Part shown: piece after piece, positions 1-5,552 of the stretch
How the letters are laid out: every line of letters starts with the position of its first letter
Position numbering within the stretch: position 1 is the first letter of the stretch
Notes under the pieces: model-generated
Told to the model about the DNA's origin: nothing
What the model saw: only the letters and a program-made list of their open reading frames with translations
Databases searched by the model: none
Position numbers and translations under genes: made by a program
From: Lachnospiraceae bacterium
GTDB lineage: Bacteria; Bacillota; Clostridia; Lachnospirales; Lachnospiraceae
Assembly: GCA_902363675.1 (NCBI GenBank)
Contig: CABJAV010000049.1
Span: forward strand, 1 to 10,427
Reading direction: 5' to 3'
DNA: 10,427 nt

Positions 1-1026
1 AATAATGATCGTCATGTTGCTGTGATCCAGTCGCGTGGCGTAACCCACGGTGCTTGGCCAGGCTTTAAAATGACGGAATTTGACAGTAAATATTCCATTG
101 ATGGATATGATATCAGTGCCTATGATGTTAAGACGAAAAAACTTTACGACGCCATCAAGGATGTAGAAGATAAATCTGCATCTTATGGCAAAGGTTTGTA
201 TTTGGTTTCCAAGGGAAAAGCCGGTTTTACAGAATGGGGTGAACCCGGCTCTGGCGATTACTGGCAGGCTTTGAAAAAAGCAGCGGGAAACGCCAGTTCG
301 TTCGGGTCTCCCAGCGGCTGTGCGTGGCTTGGTACTGTCTACGGTGGCAGCAGCGCGTGGTGTGTCGACTCGAATGGCAACGTCTACGGCAACAACGGTC
401 GGAACTACGACTGTGTGGTCGCCCCCGCTTTCAATCTTGACCTATCAAAGGTTGAGGTTGCTGGGGATGAGATTATCATCAAAGGGAGTGACAATAACGA
501 TCAGCCTGAGAACCAATCAAATCCAATCCCATATCGCTCCATTTGGGAATATGGTATGGATCTTACCAGGGATGGCGAGACATTTCATCTCGATCCGGAG
601 ATGGTAAGCGAAATTTACAGCGCCATGAAAGAGGATAATGGCAGAAATTACGTTGCTACTTTTACCAGTCGGAAATTTACCAGAGAGCAATACATTGCTG
701 TGTGTGATGAAGTCGAAAACCGGCTTGCAGATGACTCCGGAGATGCCAAATACCGAGCTTGCGAACATGTACTTGGAGAGGGATTTGACAAGACAGAAAC
801 CTGGATTATCAAAAGTATGTTTACTGCAAACCATGAATCGCGTACCGTGGAACATCCTGAAACATTTTCATCCGAACAGGAAGCATGGAATAAAGTTAAA
901 TCACTTGTCCTTGCAGACCAGGATGGAAACGAAATTACGGAGGTTAAATATGACCGGGATGCATGCCAGGTTACAATGATCCATGCAAACAAAACTGTTT
1001 GCTGGATTTCCGCAGAAAAGAAGTAA
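1..1026 (+). CDS. Variable-domain protein 1 (DGR-type target, C-type-lectin-like), 5' partial
   Basis: The reading frame is open from the first base, so the true start lies upstream; an internal GTG at 22 is not a convincing start. The visible 341 codons begin inside a domain that recurs in the genes at 2974 and 6328, with landmarks THGAWPGF, SIDGYDIS, SASYGKGLYL and EPGSGDYW. Residues 97-143 are a hypervariable stretch ending VVAPAFNLDLSKVEV, a terminus resembling DUF6273 or C-type-lectin-like variable proteins. Variable codons differ from the paralogues at bases 1 and 2, as in DGR targets. Residues from about 165 to the end form a charged region not shared with the other two copies and of no recognised family. 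No membrane segment or anchor is visible. The stop is followed 10 bases later by a structured RNA element that leads into the next gene. The coding call is secure; the DGR-target reading is an inference; the ligand is unknown. Confidence 0.85.
   Translation, partial: NNDRHVAVIQSRGVTHGAWPGFKMTEFDSKYSIDGYDISAYDVKTKKLYDAIKDVEDKSASYGKGLYLVSKGKAGFTEWGEPGSGDYWQALKKAAGNASSFGSPSGCAWLGTVYGGSSAWCVDSNGNVYGNNGRNYDCVVAPAFNLDLSKVEVAGDEIIIKGSDNNDQPENQSNPIPYRSIWEYGMDLTRDGETFHLDPEMVSEIYSAMKEDNGRNYVATFTSRKFTREQYIAVCDEVENRLADDSGDAKYRACEHVLGEGFDKTETWIIKSMFTANHESRTVEHPETFSSEQEAWNKVKSLVLADQDGNEITEVKYDRDACQVTMIHANKTVCWISAEKK
289..429 (+). repeat. Variable region 1 (candidate DGR VR)
   Basis: The segment runs from AAC GCC AGT TCG TTC GGG to GCC CCC GCT. 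Its invariant scaffold (GCG TGG CTT GGT, GCG TGG, GTC, TCG) matches the copies at 3367 and 7606. The intervening codons are TCT CCC, GGC TGT, TAC, GGC AGC AGC, GAC, AAT and GGC AAC AAC, mostly ending in C or T. The GC-rich 3' end GTCGCCCCCGCT would suit an initiation-of-mutagenic-homing-like boundary. No template repeat is present in the window. Confidence 0.7.
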
Positions 1027-1036
1027 AATTTATCAT

Positions 1037-1095
1037 CCCGATGCACCGGGAACTAAAAATTGAGGTTCCCGTGCATGGGAGCTTCCGAATGGAGG
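1037..1095 (+). promoter_or_regulatory. Structured RNA element B1 with alternative hairpins and anti-SD arm
   Basis: Arm 1 (1037-1053) pairs with arm 2 (1065-1079) in a 15-bp stem with two single bulges (G1040, C1047). Alternatively, 1062-1070 pairs with arm 3 (1077-1085) through nine pairs, two of them G-U. Arm 3 (CTTCC, 1082-1086) can also pair with the Shine-Dalgarno GGAGG (1091-1095) across a GAAT loop. Folding arm 1 with arm 2 would therefore leave arm 3 free to mask the ribosome site, and the alternative fold would expose it. Elements at 1358 and 8118 share this architecture. The regulatory role is inferred. Confidence 0.65.
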
Positions 1096-1099
1096 AATC

Positions 1100-1384
1100 A
1101 TGGCAAAATATTTGGATAAATCAAAAGAGAAGTGGGACGAATTGGTGGATCAATGGCATAGTGATTCATCATTAACATGTTCACTTCAAGAATATCTTGA
1201 GTTGGATGATATCGAGTATCTCAAATTTGCACATGGCATTGACGATCCGGATATATCTGATACGGAAGTATTAGAAAAATCAGCAGGGATTACGCGAGAT
1301 GTGGTTACAGAACTTGTTATAAAACCAGCTCTTAAAAAAGCAATACAGGTGTTAAACCCCGATGTACCGGGAACCAATAGTTGA
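1100..1384 (+). CDS. Small acidic hypothetical protein (94 aa)
   Basis: ATG at 1100 follows GGAGG at 1091-1095 with a 4-nt gap, the only good start. The product begins MAKYLDKSKEKWDELVDQWH and is acidic and predicted mostly helical, with no signal peptide, membrane segment or recognised motif. Its last codons (NPDVPGTNS) are encoded by arm 1 and the loop of the next structured RNA element, so coding sequence and regulatory RNA overlap here. It lies in an apparent operon with the preceding variable-domain gene and the following 66-residue gene, with no terminator between them. Function is not recognised; coding is supported by the Shine-Dalgarno and by conserved spacing to the RNA element. Confidence 0.82.
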   Translation: MAKYLDKSKEKWDELVDQWHSDSSLTCSLQEYLELDDIEYLKFAHGIDDPDISDTEVLEKSAGITRDVVTELVIKPALKKAIQVLNPDVPGTNS

Positions 1385-1421
1385 GGTTCCCATGCATGGG
1401 AACCTCTAAATATAGAGGAGG
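1358..1421 (+). promoter_or_regulatory. Structured RNA element B2 with 24-nt perfect palindrome
   Basis: Arm 1 (1358-1375) pairs with arm 2 (1385-1400), allowing two bulges and one C-A mismatch. Arm 2 with arm 3 forms a perfect 24-nt palindrome at 1383-1406 centred on ATGCAT. CCTCT at 1403-1407 pairs with AGAGG at 1414-1418, covering part of the Shine-Dalgarno AGAGGAGG of the gene at 1431. Arm 1 lies within the 3' end of the preceding coding sequence, so a ribosome finishing that gene would cover arm 1 and could favour the palindrome fold that frees the Shine-Dalgarno. Confidence 0.65.
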
Positions 1422-1430
1422 AATAATAAA

Positions 1431-1631
1431 ATGCCTGAGAACATACGAAAACAGTTAAAGGATTTCAAAGAAGACGGAAAACCCTTAAAGTATCTTATCA
1501 ATTATATTCCTGATGATTATTTTGATGGACAGAGAATAATCGCTGAACTGACAGAATTGGGATATGATGTGGAAGAAATCGTAAAGTGTTTGGAACACGA
1601 CTTTGGATTAGACATGACGCGGCAGTATTAA
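1431..1631 (+). CDS. Small hypothetical protein (66 aa)
   Basis: ATG at 1431 follows AGGAGG (1416-1421) at 9-nt spacing. The product starts MPENIRKQLKDFKEDGKPLK and continues with YLINYIPDDYFDGQRIIAELTELGY-type sequence; it looks like a compact, charged helical protein without Cys pairs, membrane segments or export signal. It is the last gene of the first operon: an intrinsic terminator begins 49 bases after its stop. No family is recognised. The complete Shine-Dalgarno, codon use like its neighbours, and placement behind a conserved RNA element make it a real gene. Confidence 0.82.
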   Translation: MPENIRKQLKDFKEDGKPLKYLINYIPDDYFDGQRIIAELTELGYDVEEIVKCLEHDFGLDMTRQY

Positions 1632-1680
1632 GAGAATGGAATTGTAATACTCCATAGGCGGTCAGAAAATGTATTTATGG

Positions 1681-1708
1681 AAAAGTGTGGCGCATGCCGC
1701 ACTTTTTT
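1681..1708 (+). terminator. Intrinsic terminator T1
   Basis: AAAAGTG-TGGC and GCCG-CACTTTT form an 11-bp stem (one G-U) around GCAT, with the T run continuing to 1708. It closes the first operon and is nearly the same hairpin as the one at 10239. Confidence 0.85.
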
Positions 1709-1710
1709 CG

Positions 1711-1750
1711 TTTCATATTGGTGTTGTAAACAAAACATCATCGAAAGGAG
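1711..1750 (+). promoter_or_regulatory. Conserved leader box A1 (CATATTG-N4-TGTAAAC) and SD
   Basis: CATATTG (1714-1720), a 4-nt gap, TGTAAAC (1725-1731) followed by AAAAC, then TCGAAAGGAG. The same two heptamers with the same gap recur after five other terminators in the window. The role (promoter, operator or RNA signal) is not known. Confidence 0.6.
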
Positions 1751-1760
1751 AAAATAACTT

Positions 1761-2003
1761 ATGGAAGAAAAGAAAATTAAACAGAAAGATATATGCAGAA
1801 CAGTTGATTGCGACAAGCTTGCGGTTACAATCTTTGATGCATTCAAGGAAGATCGGGAAGAATCTGGAATCAATGAGATAGCAAAAGGGATGGATACTGT
1901 TTTGCAGGACTATGTAGATCTGGAGAAGAAACAGGCAATTGATCATGTATTTATGGCACTGACGGGATATATGCTGGAAACACTTATTTCTATGAGTGTG
2001 TAG
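1761..2003 (+). CDS. Small hypothetical protein (80 aa)
   Basis: ATG at 1761 lies 10 nt after AAAGGAG (1744-1750) in a conserved leader. The protein begins MEEKKIKQKDICRTVDCDKL and is highly charged and mostly helical. A moderately hydrophobic C-terminal helix (HVFMALTGYMLETLISMSV) looks amphipathic rather than membrane-spanning. No family is recognised. Its TAG stop (2001-2003) overlaps the Shine-Dalgarno of the next gene, so translational coupling is likely. The gene lacks a structured B-type element and instead follows a terminator/leader block. Confidence 0.8.
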   Translation: MEEKKIKQKDICRTVDCDKLAVTIFDAFKEDREESGINEIAKGMDTVLQDYVDLEKKQAIDHVFMALTGYMLETLISMSV

Positions 2004-2014
2004 GAGGGATGGAT

Positions 2015-2470
2015 ATGAGTAAATCAAGAAGCTTATACGACAACCCATACAAATACGCCTGTGTATGCAGCGTGCCATTAAAACTGGCGAAAATTGCCTG
2101 TAAGAAACAGAGGCATCTGGAGAAGGAACAGAAGAAACATCCATGCCGGTGTCCAGCCTGCGGTTCTAAGCATCTGTATTACGAACATGGATCCTATGAG
2201 GAAGGCTATGGAGATTTTGTGGAATGTACTGACTGCGGAGAGACTTACGATCCGGGCGAAATTCCAAACATTGAATACGGCAGCCTTACACCATTTGAGG
2301 ACTTTGATCCCGTCATTTACTTTTCCCTTACGGAAAATAAATTAGAGGGTTGGAAGGAAGCCTGCGGAGCAGAAACACATGAGGAGTGGATTCATTTCGC
2401 AGAAAAGATGATTGCCGGGCGGATTTTGTCGGAGGATGCTTCTGGATCAGAAGTGGATACTGCTAACTGA
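2015..2470 (+). CDS. Zinc-ribbon hypothetical protein (151 aa)
   Basis: Of two in-frame ATGs, 2009 is only 1 nt from AGGAGG (2002-2007), whereas 2015 is 7 nt away, so 2015 is chosen. The basic N-terminal region (residues 1-43) is followed by C46-x2-C49 (CPAC) and C71-x2-C74 (CTDC), the spacing of a zinc ribbon, then an acidic C-terminal half. It may bind nucleic acid or act as an adaptor, but this is inference from the ribbon only. The start overlaps the end of the preceding gene, indicating one transcript. The frame stops at TGA (2468-2470) but then stays open, without a break, to 2863. The 151-residue product may therefore be the N-terminal part of an originally longer 282-residue protein. 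Confidence 0.8.
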   Translation: MSKSRSLYDNPYKYACVCSVPLKLAKIACKKQRHLEKEQKKHPCRCPACGSKHLYYEHGSYEEGYGDFVECTDCGETYDPGEIPNIEYGSLTPFEDFDPVIYFSLTENKLEGWKEACGAETHEEWIHFAEKMIAGRILSEDASGSEVDTAN

Positions 2471-2471
2471 T

Positions 2472-2492
2472 CTGCACGCGAAGACGCGGCAG
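2472..2492 (+). other. GC-rich stem-loop directly after an in-frame TGA
   Basis: CTGC-A-CGCG pairs with CGCG-GCAG around AAGA, an 8-bp stem with one bulged A, starting one base after the TGA at 2468-2470. The nearest T run is about 14 bases after the stem, so it does not look like an intrinsic terminator. It could be chance, a readthrough stimulator or a remnant. Confidence 0.4.
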
Positions 2493-2593
2493 CTTCCAGC
2501 TTAGTTTTTTGTGATATAAGACAGAAGTCAGACGAAGTCTCTGTAGGTTTCCCGTCCGGAAATGAAGGTATCAAGGATTGCCAGACGCAGTGC

Positions 2594-2863
2594 GTGGACA
2601 AATTGGAACAGGCAATGCAGAGTGCAGACTTTTGGGTCGAACTTGCGGATACATCTTTTGGTAAAGTTGTGCTCCATGGGAAGAATGCAGATCGCGATAC
2701 TGGAGAGTATTACGAGGTCTCAAGCGAAATTAACACGGATGGAGATTTCGCTATCACATTCTTCAAAACGTATAACAAAATGAAGAAATGGTTTAATGAC
2801 TGGCAGGGCGAGGGCTTTTATGAGTACCTTGTTGAATTGTATGAAAAGCAATTAACCCAGTAA
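2594..2863 (+). CDS. Hypothetical protein or displaced C-terminal half of the zinc-ribbon protein
   Basis: The 89-residue product from GTG 2594 has convincing codon use and composition (ELADTSFGKVVLHGKNADRD, then TGEYYEVSSEINTDGDF, then a KMKKWFNDWQGEGFYEYL-type C-terminus). It is most likely a small soluble domain with an alpha/beta pattern. No Shine-Dalgarno precedes GTG 2594 or the next candidate, ATG 2612. The same frame is open upstream to 2471, immediately after the TGA that ends the zinc-ribbon gene. It may therefore be the distal part of that gene, separated by a nonsense codon, or be reached by readthrough. Family not recognised. The terminator at 2892 follows its stop. I am confident it is coding-derived sequence but unsure of its start. 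Confidence 0.6.
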   Translation: MDKLEQAMQSADFWVELADTSFGKVVLHGKNADRDTGEYYEVSSEINTDGDFAITFFKTYNKMKKWFNDWQGEGFYEYLVELYEKQLTQ

Positions 2864-2891
2864 TATCGCTATTTCTCCAAACTGATCGCTT

Positions 2892-2920
2892 AAAGGCACG
2901 GCTTCGGCTGTGTCTTTTTT
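2892..2920 (+). terminator. Intrinsic terminator T2
   Basis: AAAGGCACGGC and GCTGTGTCTTT pair around TTCG, with G-U pairs in the stem and a 7-nt T run. It belongs to the TTCG-loop family shared with the terminators at 5737, 6248 and 8686. Confidence 0.85.
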
Positions 2921-2925
2921 TATCT

Positions 2926-2965
2926 CATATTACTGTTGTAAACAAAATTCATTCATGAAGGGAGA
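2926..2965 (+). promoter_or_regulatory. Conserved leader box A2 and SD
   Basis: CATATTA (2926-2932), a 4-nt gap and TGTAAAC (2937-2943), followed by AAAA and a GAAGGGAG ribosome binding site before ATG 2974. The spacing is identical to the other five copies; only the last base of the first heptamer differs. Confidence 0.55.
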
Positions 2966-2973
2966 ACATTACT

Positions 2974-3693
2974 ATGAAAAAAACAAACAGTGAAAAAACT
3001 TATGCAACTCTTAAACCTGGTAAGACCTATAAATTTGCTGGGTATAGCTGGACAGCGTGTGAGGTGAATAATGACCGTCATGTTGCTGTGATCCAATCAC
3101 ACGGCATAACCCATGGTATGTGGCCGGGGTTTGTAATACCGAAATTCGGTAATGGAAACTATTACGGAAGAAGTATTGATGGTCAGGATATCAGCGATTA
3201 TGATGAAAAAATGTCTGCATTGTACAATGCCATCAAAGATGTTGAAGATAAATCTGCATCTTACGGCAAAGGTTTGTATTTGGTTTCCAAGGAAAAAGCT
3301 GGTTTTACGGAATGGTGTGAACCGGGTTCTGGCGATTACTGGCAGGCTTTGAAAAAAGCAGCGGGAAACGCCAGTTCGTTCGGGTGTCCCAGCTACTGTG
3401 CGTGGCTTGGTGCTGTCGGCGGTAGCGACGGCGCGTGGTATGTCAGCTCGAATGGCAACGTCTACAACTACTATCAGGACAGCGACTGTGTTGTTGCCCC
3501 CGCTTATAATCTCGATTTATCCAAAGTTGAGGTTGTTGGTGATGAGATTATCATTAAAGATATTTGTAACTCCAACCAAAGAAAAATCACGACTGATAAG
3601 CAGAAATCGATGGCGAAAATTGAGAAGCAGAGAGAAAATGCAAGAAAATTAAATGAGTTGGTATGTCATTTAGGTGAACTACTCGGCAATTGA
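2974..3693 (+). CDS. Variable-domain protein 2 (DGR-type target), probably 3'-truncated by an IS
   Basis: ATG at 2974 follows AAGGGAG and gives 239 residues. There is no signal peptide. The shared domain starts near residue 15 (GKTYKFAGYSWTACEV) and includes THGMWPGF, SIDGQDIS, SASYGKGLYLV and EPGSGDYW. Residues 132-177 form the hypervariable stretch, followed by NLDLSKVEVVGDEIIIK. This is the one copy where the domain sits at the very N-terminus, so it shows the domain boundary. A lysine-rich helical tail (about residues 195-235) follows. The last residues and the TGA stop (3691-3693) fall inside the subterminal palindrome of the IS200/IS605 element, so the original C-terminus was probably different: an open frame on the far side of the IS (5553-5708) is the candidate missing end. 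It is likely a cytoplasmic binding protein, with ligand unknown. Confidence 0.85.
   Translation: MKKTNSEKTYATLKPGKTYKFAGYSWTACEVNNDRHVAVIQSHGITHGMWPGFVIPKFGNGNYYGRSIDGQDISDYDEKMSALYNAIKDVEDKSASYGKGLYLVSKEKAGFTEWCEPGSGDYWQALKKAAGNASSFGCPSYCAWLGAVGGSDGAWYVSSNGNVYNYYQDSDCVVAPAYNLDLSKVEVVGDEIIIKDICNSNQRKITTDKQKSMAKIEKQRENARKLNELVCHLGELLGN
3367..3504 (+). repeat. Variable region 2 (candidate DGR VR)
   Basis: It has the same scaffold as the copies at 289 and 7606. Variable codons here are TGT, TAC, GCT, GGC, AGC GAC GGC, TAT, AGC, AAC TAC TAT CAG and GAC AGC. Base 3 is almost always the base seen in the paralogues, while bases 1 and 2 change. The last loop is one codon shorter than in copy 1 and two codons shorter than in copy 3. 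Confidence 0.7.
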
Positions 3694-3702
3694 ATAACCG
3701 AG
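3682..3702. repeat. Right-end imperfect palindrome of the IS
   Basis: CTCGGCAATT-G-AATAACCGAG: the arms pair with one G-U and one mismatch. It matches 5519-5539 in all but the central base. The TGA of the upstream variable-domain gene lies inside it. Confidence 0.6.
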
Positions 3703-3705
3703 CAT

Positions 3706-3755
3706 CTGATGTGCGATCCTTGTGGATCGTAGATTCAGGGTGCGTCCATGACACC
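3706..3755 (-). ncRNA. Putative omega-RNA scaffold hairpins at the tnpB 3' end
   Basis: Between the tnpB stop (3766) and the right-end palindrome, GGTG/CACC (3739-3742 with 3752-3755) and CTGA..CGATCC/GGATCG..TCAG (3706-3738, TTGT loop) form two hairpins. In TnpB systems the guide RNA scaffold comes from this 3' region and the guide from the flank beyond the right end. The RNA is assumed by family analogy, not shown. Confidence 0.4.
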
Positions 3756-3765
3756 GATACTGCTA

Positions 3766-5022
3766 TTAAACAGCTACTTTTATTACATATGGATCTGCTA
3801 TCTTAAGTGGGTCCATTTGTTTTTCTATTCCATTCGTCTGAAAGTACAGTCGCAGGATATTAAAAGCCCCGACACAGTCGGCATTCCATCTTTTGTCACC
3901 ATCTGTATAAAGACCCCGCTTGATACGGTTGGACTTTTCAGCGTTCTCTTTACAGACCTCCGACATAAGCGGACTAGTCTGGCTGGAATAAGCTTCATTC
4001 TGTTTTACAAACCGTATACCATACATCGCAAGCTTGTATTCCAGAAGGATATACAGTTTTCGGTATGGCAGTGAATGTAATTTCTGGTTTGTCACAGAAC
4101 CTTTGTTATTATCTTTACGGATGTTTGTGACATCACCGATCACTACAGTATTGATACCGTTATCATGACAGTATTCAGCGATAAACCGTGTTACTTTATG
4201 CAGGTAATCGCTGATGCAGTCATTTTTCTTTTTATACAGTTTCTGCACATGCTTTGACATCTTTGGATATTTTACACCGGCTTTTGTCTGTGTTTTGTAC
4301 CACTGGGACTGCACACGGGCAATCTCTTTGTCAAAGTAATGGCAGACGGAAAGATATTTCCTGCCGGCAATAAAAGACTTCCCTGTGGATGGGGCATAGC
4401 AGGTCATAAGGTTATGGAGTCCGATATCAACAGACAAGTATCTTCCGTTATCAGAAAGCATAACGGCATCATTTACTTCATACACAACAATCACCGTGCA
4501 GGTTCCGTTTTCCGGAGGATAGATCTGGATCTGTTTGATAACATCAGTATCCTTAAAAATCTTATTTTTAAGGTAAAGAAAGTTGTTTGTGATGTCATAC
4601 TGCCCGGACATGAACTGTTTCAGCTGTTTCGACAGCGTAAGTCGTACGGTACTGTCACCTTCGGAATGAACGATGCCGTTCTGCATGTAAGTGATTGCAA
4701 TATTCTCCTGTTTGAATCTTGGAGGGTTTGGATTTGTAACACCATGTGTTCTCTGCAGCTGATAAAAAGATTTCCACGCCTTATCAAGAAGTTTGCATAT
4801 TTCCTGTGCAGTCTGTGATGGCAGCTGCTTATACCACAAGTCGTCCTTATGTGCTTTTTTCTGGTAGTACCAGTCAGGATATTCATCAGGTTCCGTCTTT
4901 TTGTAATGAAGTCTTTCATAATTGCAGACGTTCCAGAGCTTGGATGCTGCATAACACATATGCCCTATGATATTTGCCTGGTCTTCTGTTACTTTTACAG
5001 ATGTCTTATGTGACAGCAGCAT
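3766..5022 (-). CDS. tnpB: TnpB-like RNA-guided nuclease of IS200/IS605, divergent catalytic site
   Basis: ATG at 5022 is 8 nt after AAAGGAG, whereas the upstream in-frame ATG at 5028 is only 2 nt away. The product is 418 residues, within the usual TnpB range. RuvC-I Asp is in LSVDIGL (about D199) and RuvC-III Asp in WNADCVGAFNILR (about D382). The usual RuvC-II motif (I.IEDL) reads VVIGDV, with Gly at about 296 in place of the catalytic Glu. A Glu in NEAYSSQTSP (about E343) is where rearranged-site TnpBs carry a substitute acid. The second CxxC pair of the zinc ribbon is absent; only isolated Cys remain. In family terms TnpB is a nuclease guided by RNA from its own right end that helps retain the element; it is not needed for transposition. 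Whether this divergent version cuts DNA cannot be told from sequence. It lies 14 nt downstream of tnpA. Confidence 0.88.
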   Translation of the reverse strand: MLLSHKTSVKVTEDQANIIGHMCYAASKLWNVCNYERLHYKKTEPDEYPDWYYQKKAHKDDLWYKQLPSQTAQEICKLLDKAWKSFYQLQRTHGVTNPNPPRFKQENIAITYMQNGIVHSEGDSTVRLTLSKQLKQFMSGQYDITNNFLYLKNKIFKDTDVIKQIQIYPPENGTCTVIVVYEVNDAVMLSDNGRYLSVDIGLHNLMTCYAPSTGKSFIAGRKYLSVCHYFDKEIARVQSQWYKTQTKAGVKYPKMSKHVQKLYKKKNDCISDYLHKVTRFIAEYCHDNGINTVVIGDVTNIRKDNNKGSVTNQKLHSLPYRKLYILLEYKLAMYGIRFVKQNEAYSSQTSPLMSEVCKENAEKSNRIKRGLYTDGDKRWNADCVGAFNILRLYFQTNGIEKQMDPLKIADPYVIKVAV

Positions 5023-5036
5023 AAACATTTCTCCTT

Positions 5037-5447
5037 TCAGTAAGATTTGCTCTGGTGTTCAATATACCGGCGGATGTTTTCTTCCGATACAGAACCGATC
5101 GTCTCGCAATAATAGGAATGGTTCCAGAGTTCCCCTTTCCACAGTTTAGAACGCAGGTCAGGAAACTGCTCAAAAAGTTTCCGCCCTGTGATACCCTTCA
5201 AGTATTTCACAATGGTTGTCACAGACAGTTTCGGTGGTGCAGTAACAAAACAATGTACATGATCACATTCACCACATTCAAAAAGCTGGACGGTAAATCC
5301 TTTTTCTTTTGCGATCTGCTGGATGAGTTCTTTCATATAAGATTCCACTTCGGATGTCAGGACCTTCCTGCGGTATTTGACAGACCATACCACATGGTAG
5401 TTGATGCTGCATACCGAAGTACGGTAATGTATAAGGTTTTCTTTCAT
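5037..5447 (-). CDS. tnpA: IS200/IS605 TnpA, Y1 HUH transposase
   Basis: The 136-residue product (138 if read from ATG 5453) matches Y1 transposases: NYHVVWSVKYRRKVL near the N-terminus, the metal-binding HUH motif in ECDHVHCFV, and the C-terminal helix IRRYIEHQ carrying the likely catalytic Tyr (about residue 128). It excises and reinserts single-stranded circles by recognising subterminal hairpins. The start is uncertain: a promoter with -35 TTGCTT (5477-5482) and -10 TATACT (5454-5459), spacer 17, would place the transcription start near 5447. That is exactly at the second ATG and leaves no Shine-Dalgarno. Length and motifs look intact, so the element may be active. Confidence 0.9.
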   Translation of the reverse strand: MKENLIHYRTSVCSINYHVVWSVKYRRKVLTSEVESYMKELIQQIAKEKGFTVQLFECGECDHVHCFVTAPPKLSVTTIVKYLKGITGRKLFEQFPDLRSKLWKGELWNHSYYCETIGSVSEENIRRYIEHQSKSY

Positions 5448-5453
5448 ACACAT

Positions 5454-5482
5454 AGTATAGCATAAAGTGCTGATAAAAGCAA
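5454..5482 (-). promoter_or_regulatory. tnpA promoter
   Basis: TTGCTT and TATACT are separated by 17 nt. The -35 lies inside one arm of the 5473-5504 hairpin and the -10 abuts ATG 5453, implying a leaderless or nearly leaderless message. Confidence 0.6.
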
Positions 5483-5504
5483 CCTGATGTTCGGTTGCTT
5501 TTAT
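5473..5504. terminator. Left-end hairpin of the IS, possible insulating terminator
   Basis: ATAAAAGCAACC and GGTTGCTTTTAT form a perfect 12-bp stem with an 8-nt loop. It could block read-through transcription into tnpA, since on either strand the stem ends in a T run, and/or be part of the transposase recognition region. Confidence 0.55.
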
Positions 5505-5518
5505 TATAATGCTTTCAT

Positions 5519-5539
5519 CTCGGCAATTAAATAACCGAG
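5519..5539. repeat. Left-end imperfect palindrome of the IS
   Basis: CTCGGCAATT-A-AATAACCGAG, a near-identical partner of 3682-3702 in the same orientation, as expected for the left and right TnpA-binding hairpins of this family. Confidence 0.6.
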
Positions 5540-5552
5540 GATTCCCGCTTGA

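Larger units (their letters stand above)
3682..5539 (-). mobile_element. IS200/IS605-family insertion sequence (tnpA + tnpB)
   Basis: The element contains a Y1 HUH transposase and a TnpB-like gene, both on the minus strand. It is bounded by two 21-nt imperfect palindromes that differ by one base and lie in the same orientation (3682-3702 and 5519-5539). Each pairs CTCGG with CCGAG and, on the minus strand, has a T-T mismatch inside the stem, like the subterminal imperfect palindromes TnpA binds in IS608. This family makes no target duplication, and true ends usually lie about 10-20 nt outside the palindromes, so the outer limits are approximate. A 12-bp hairpin (5473-5504) and the hairpins at 3706-3755 are further end structures. 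The insertion sits at the 3' end of a variable-domain gene. Confidence 0.75.

Noticed and set aside
517..855. Minus-strand frames opposite the first gene (also 648-1046)
   Set aside because: They are shadows of a long, well-composed plus-strand gene and have no ribosome sites or family features.
2468..2492. TGA plus stem-loop as a selenocysteine site
   Set aside because: The loop AAGA lacks the guanine/uracil features of bacterial SECIS loops, the stem is too close to the TGA, and nothing in the protein suggests a redox selenoprotein. Kept only as a possible readthrough or nonsense event.
4339..4818. Plus-strand open frames over the IS (also 3748-4074 and 5055-5465)
   Set aside because: They are antisense to tnpB and tnpA, which have clear motifs and ribosome site or promoter; the plus-strand translations have no recognisable features.
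3682..5539. The 21-nt direct repeats as a target-site duplication
   Set aside because: IS200/IS605 transposition makes no duplication. The repeats are themselves imperfect palindromes in the right place and orientation for TnpA-binding end hairpins.
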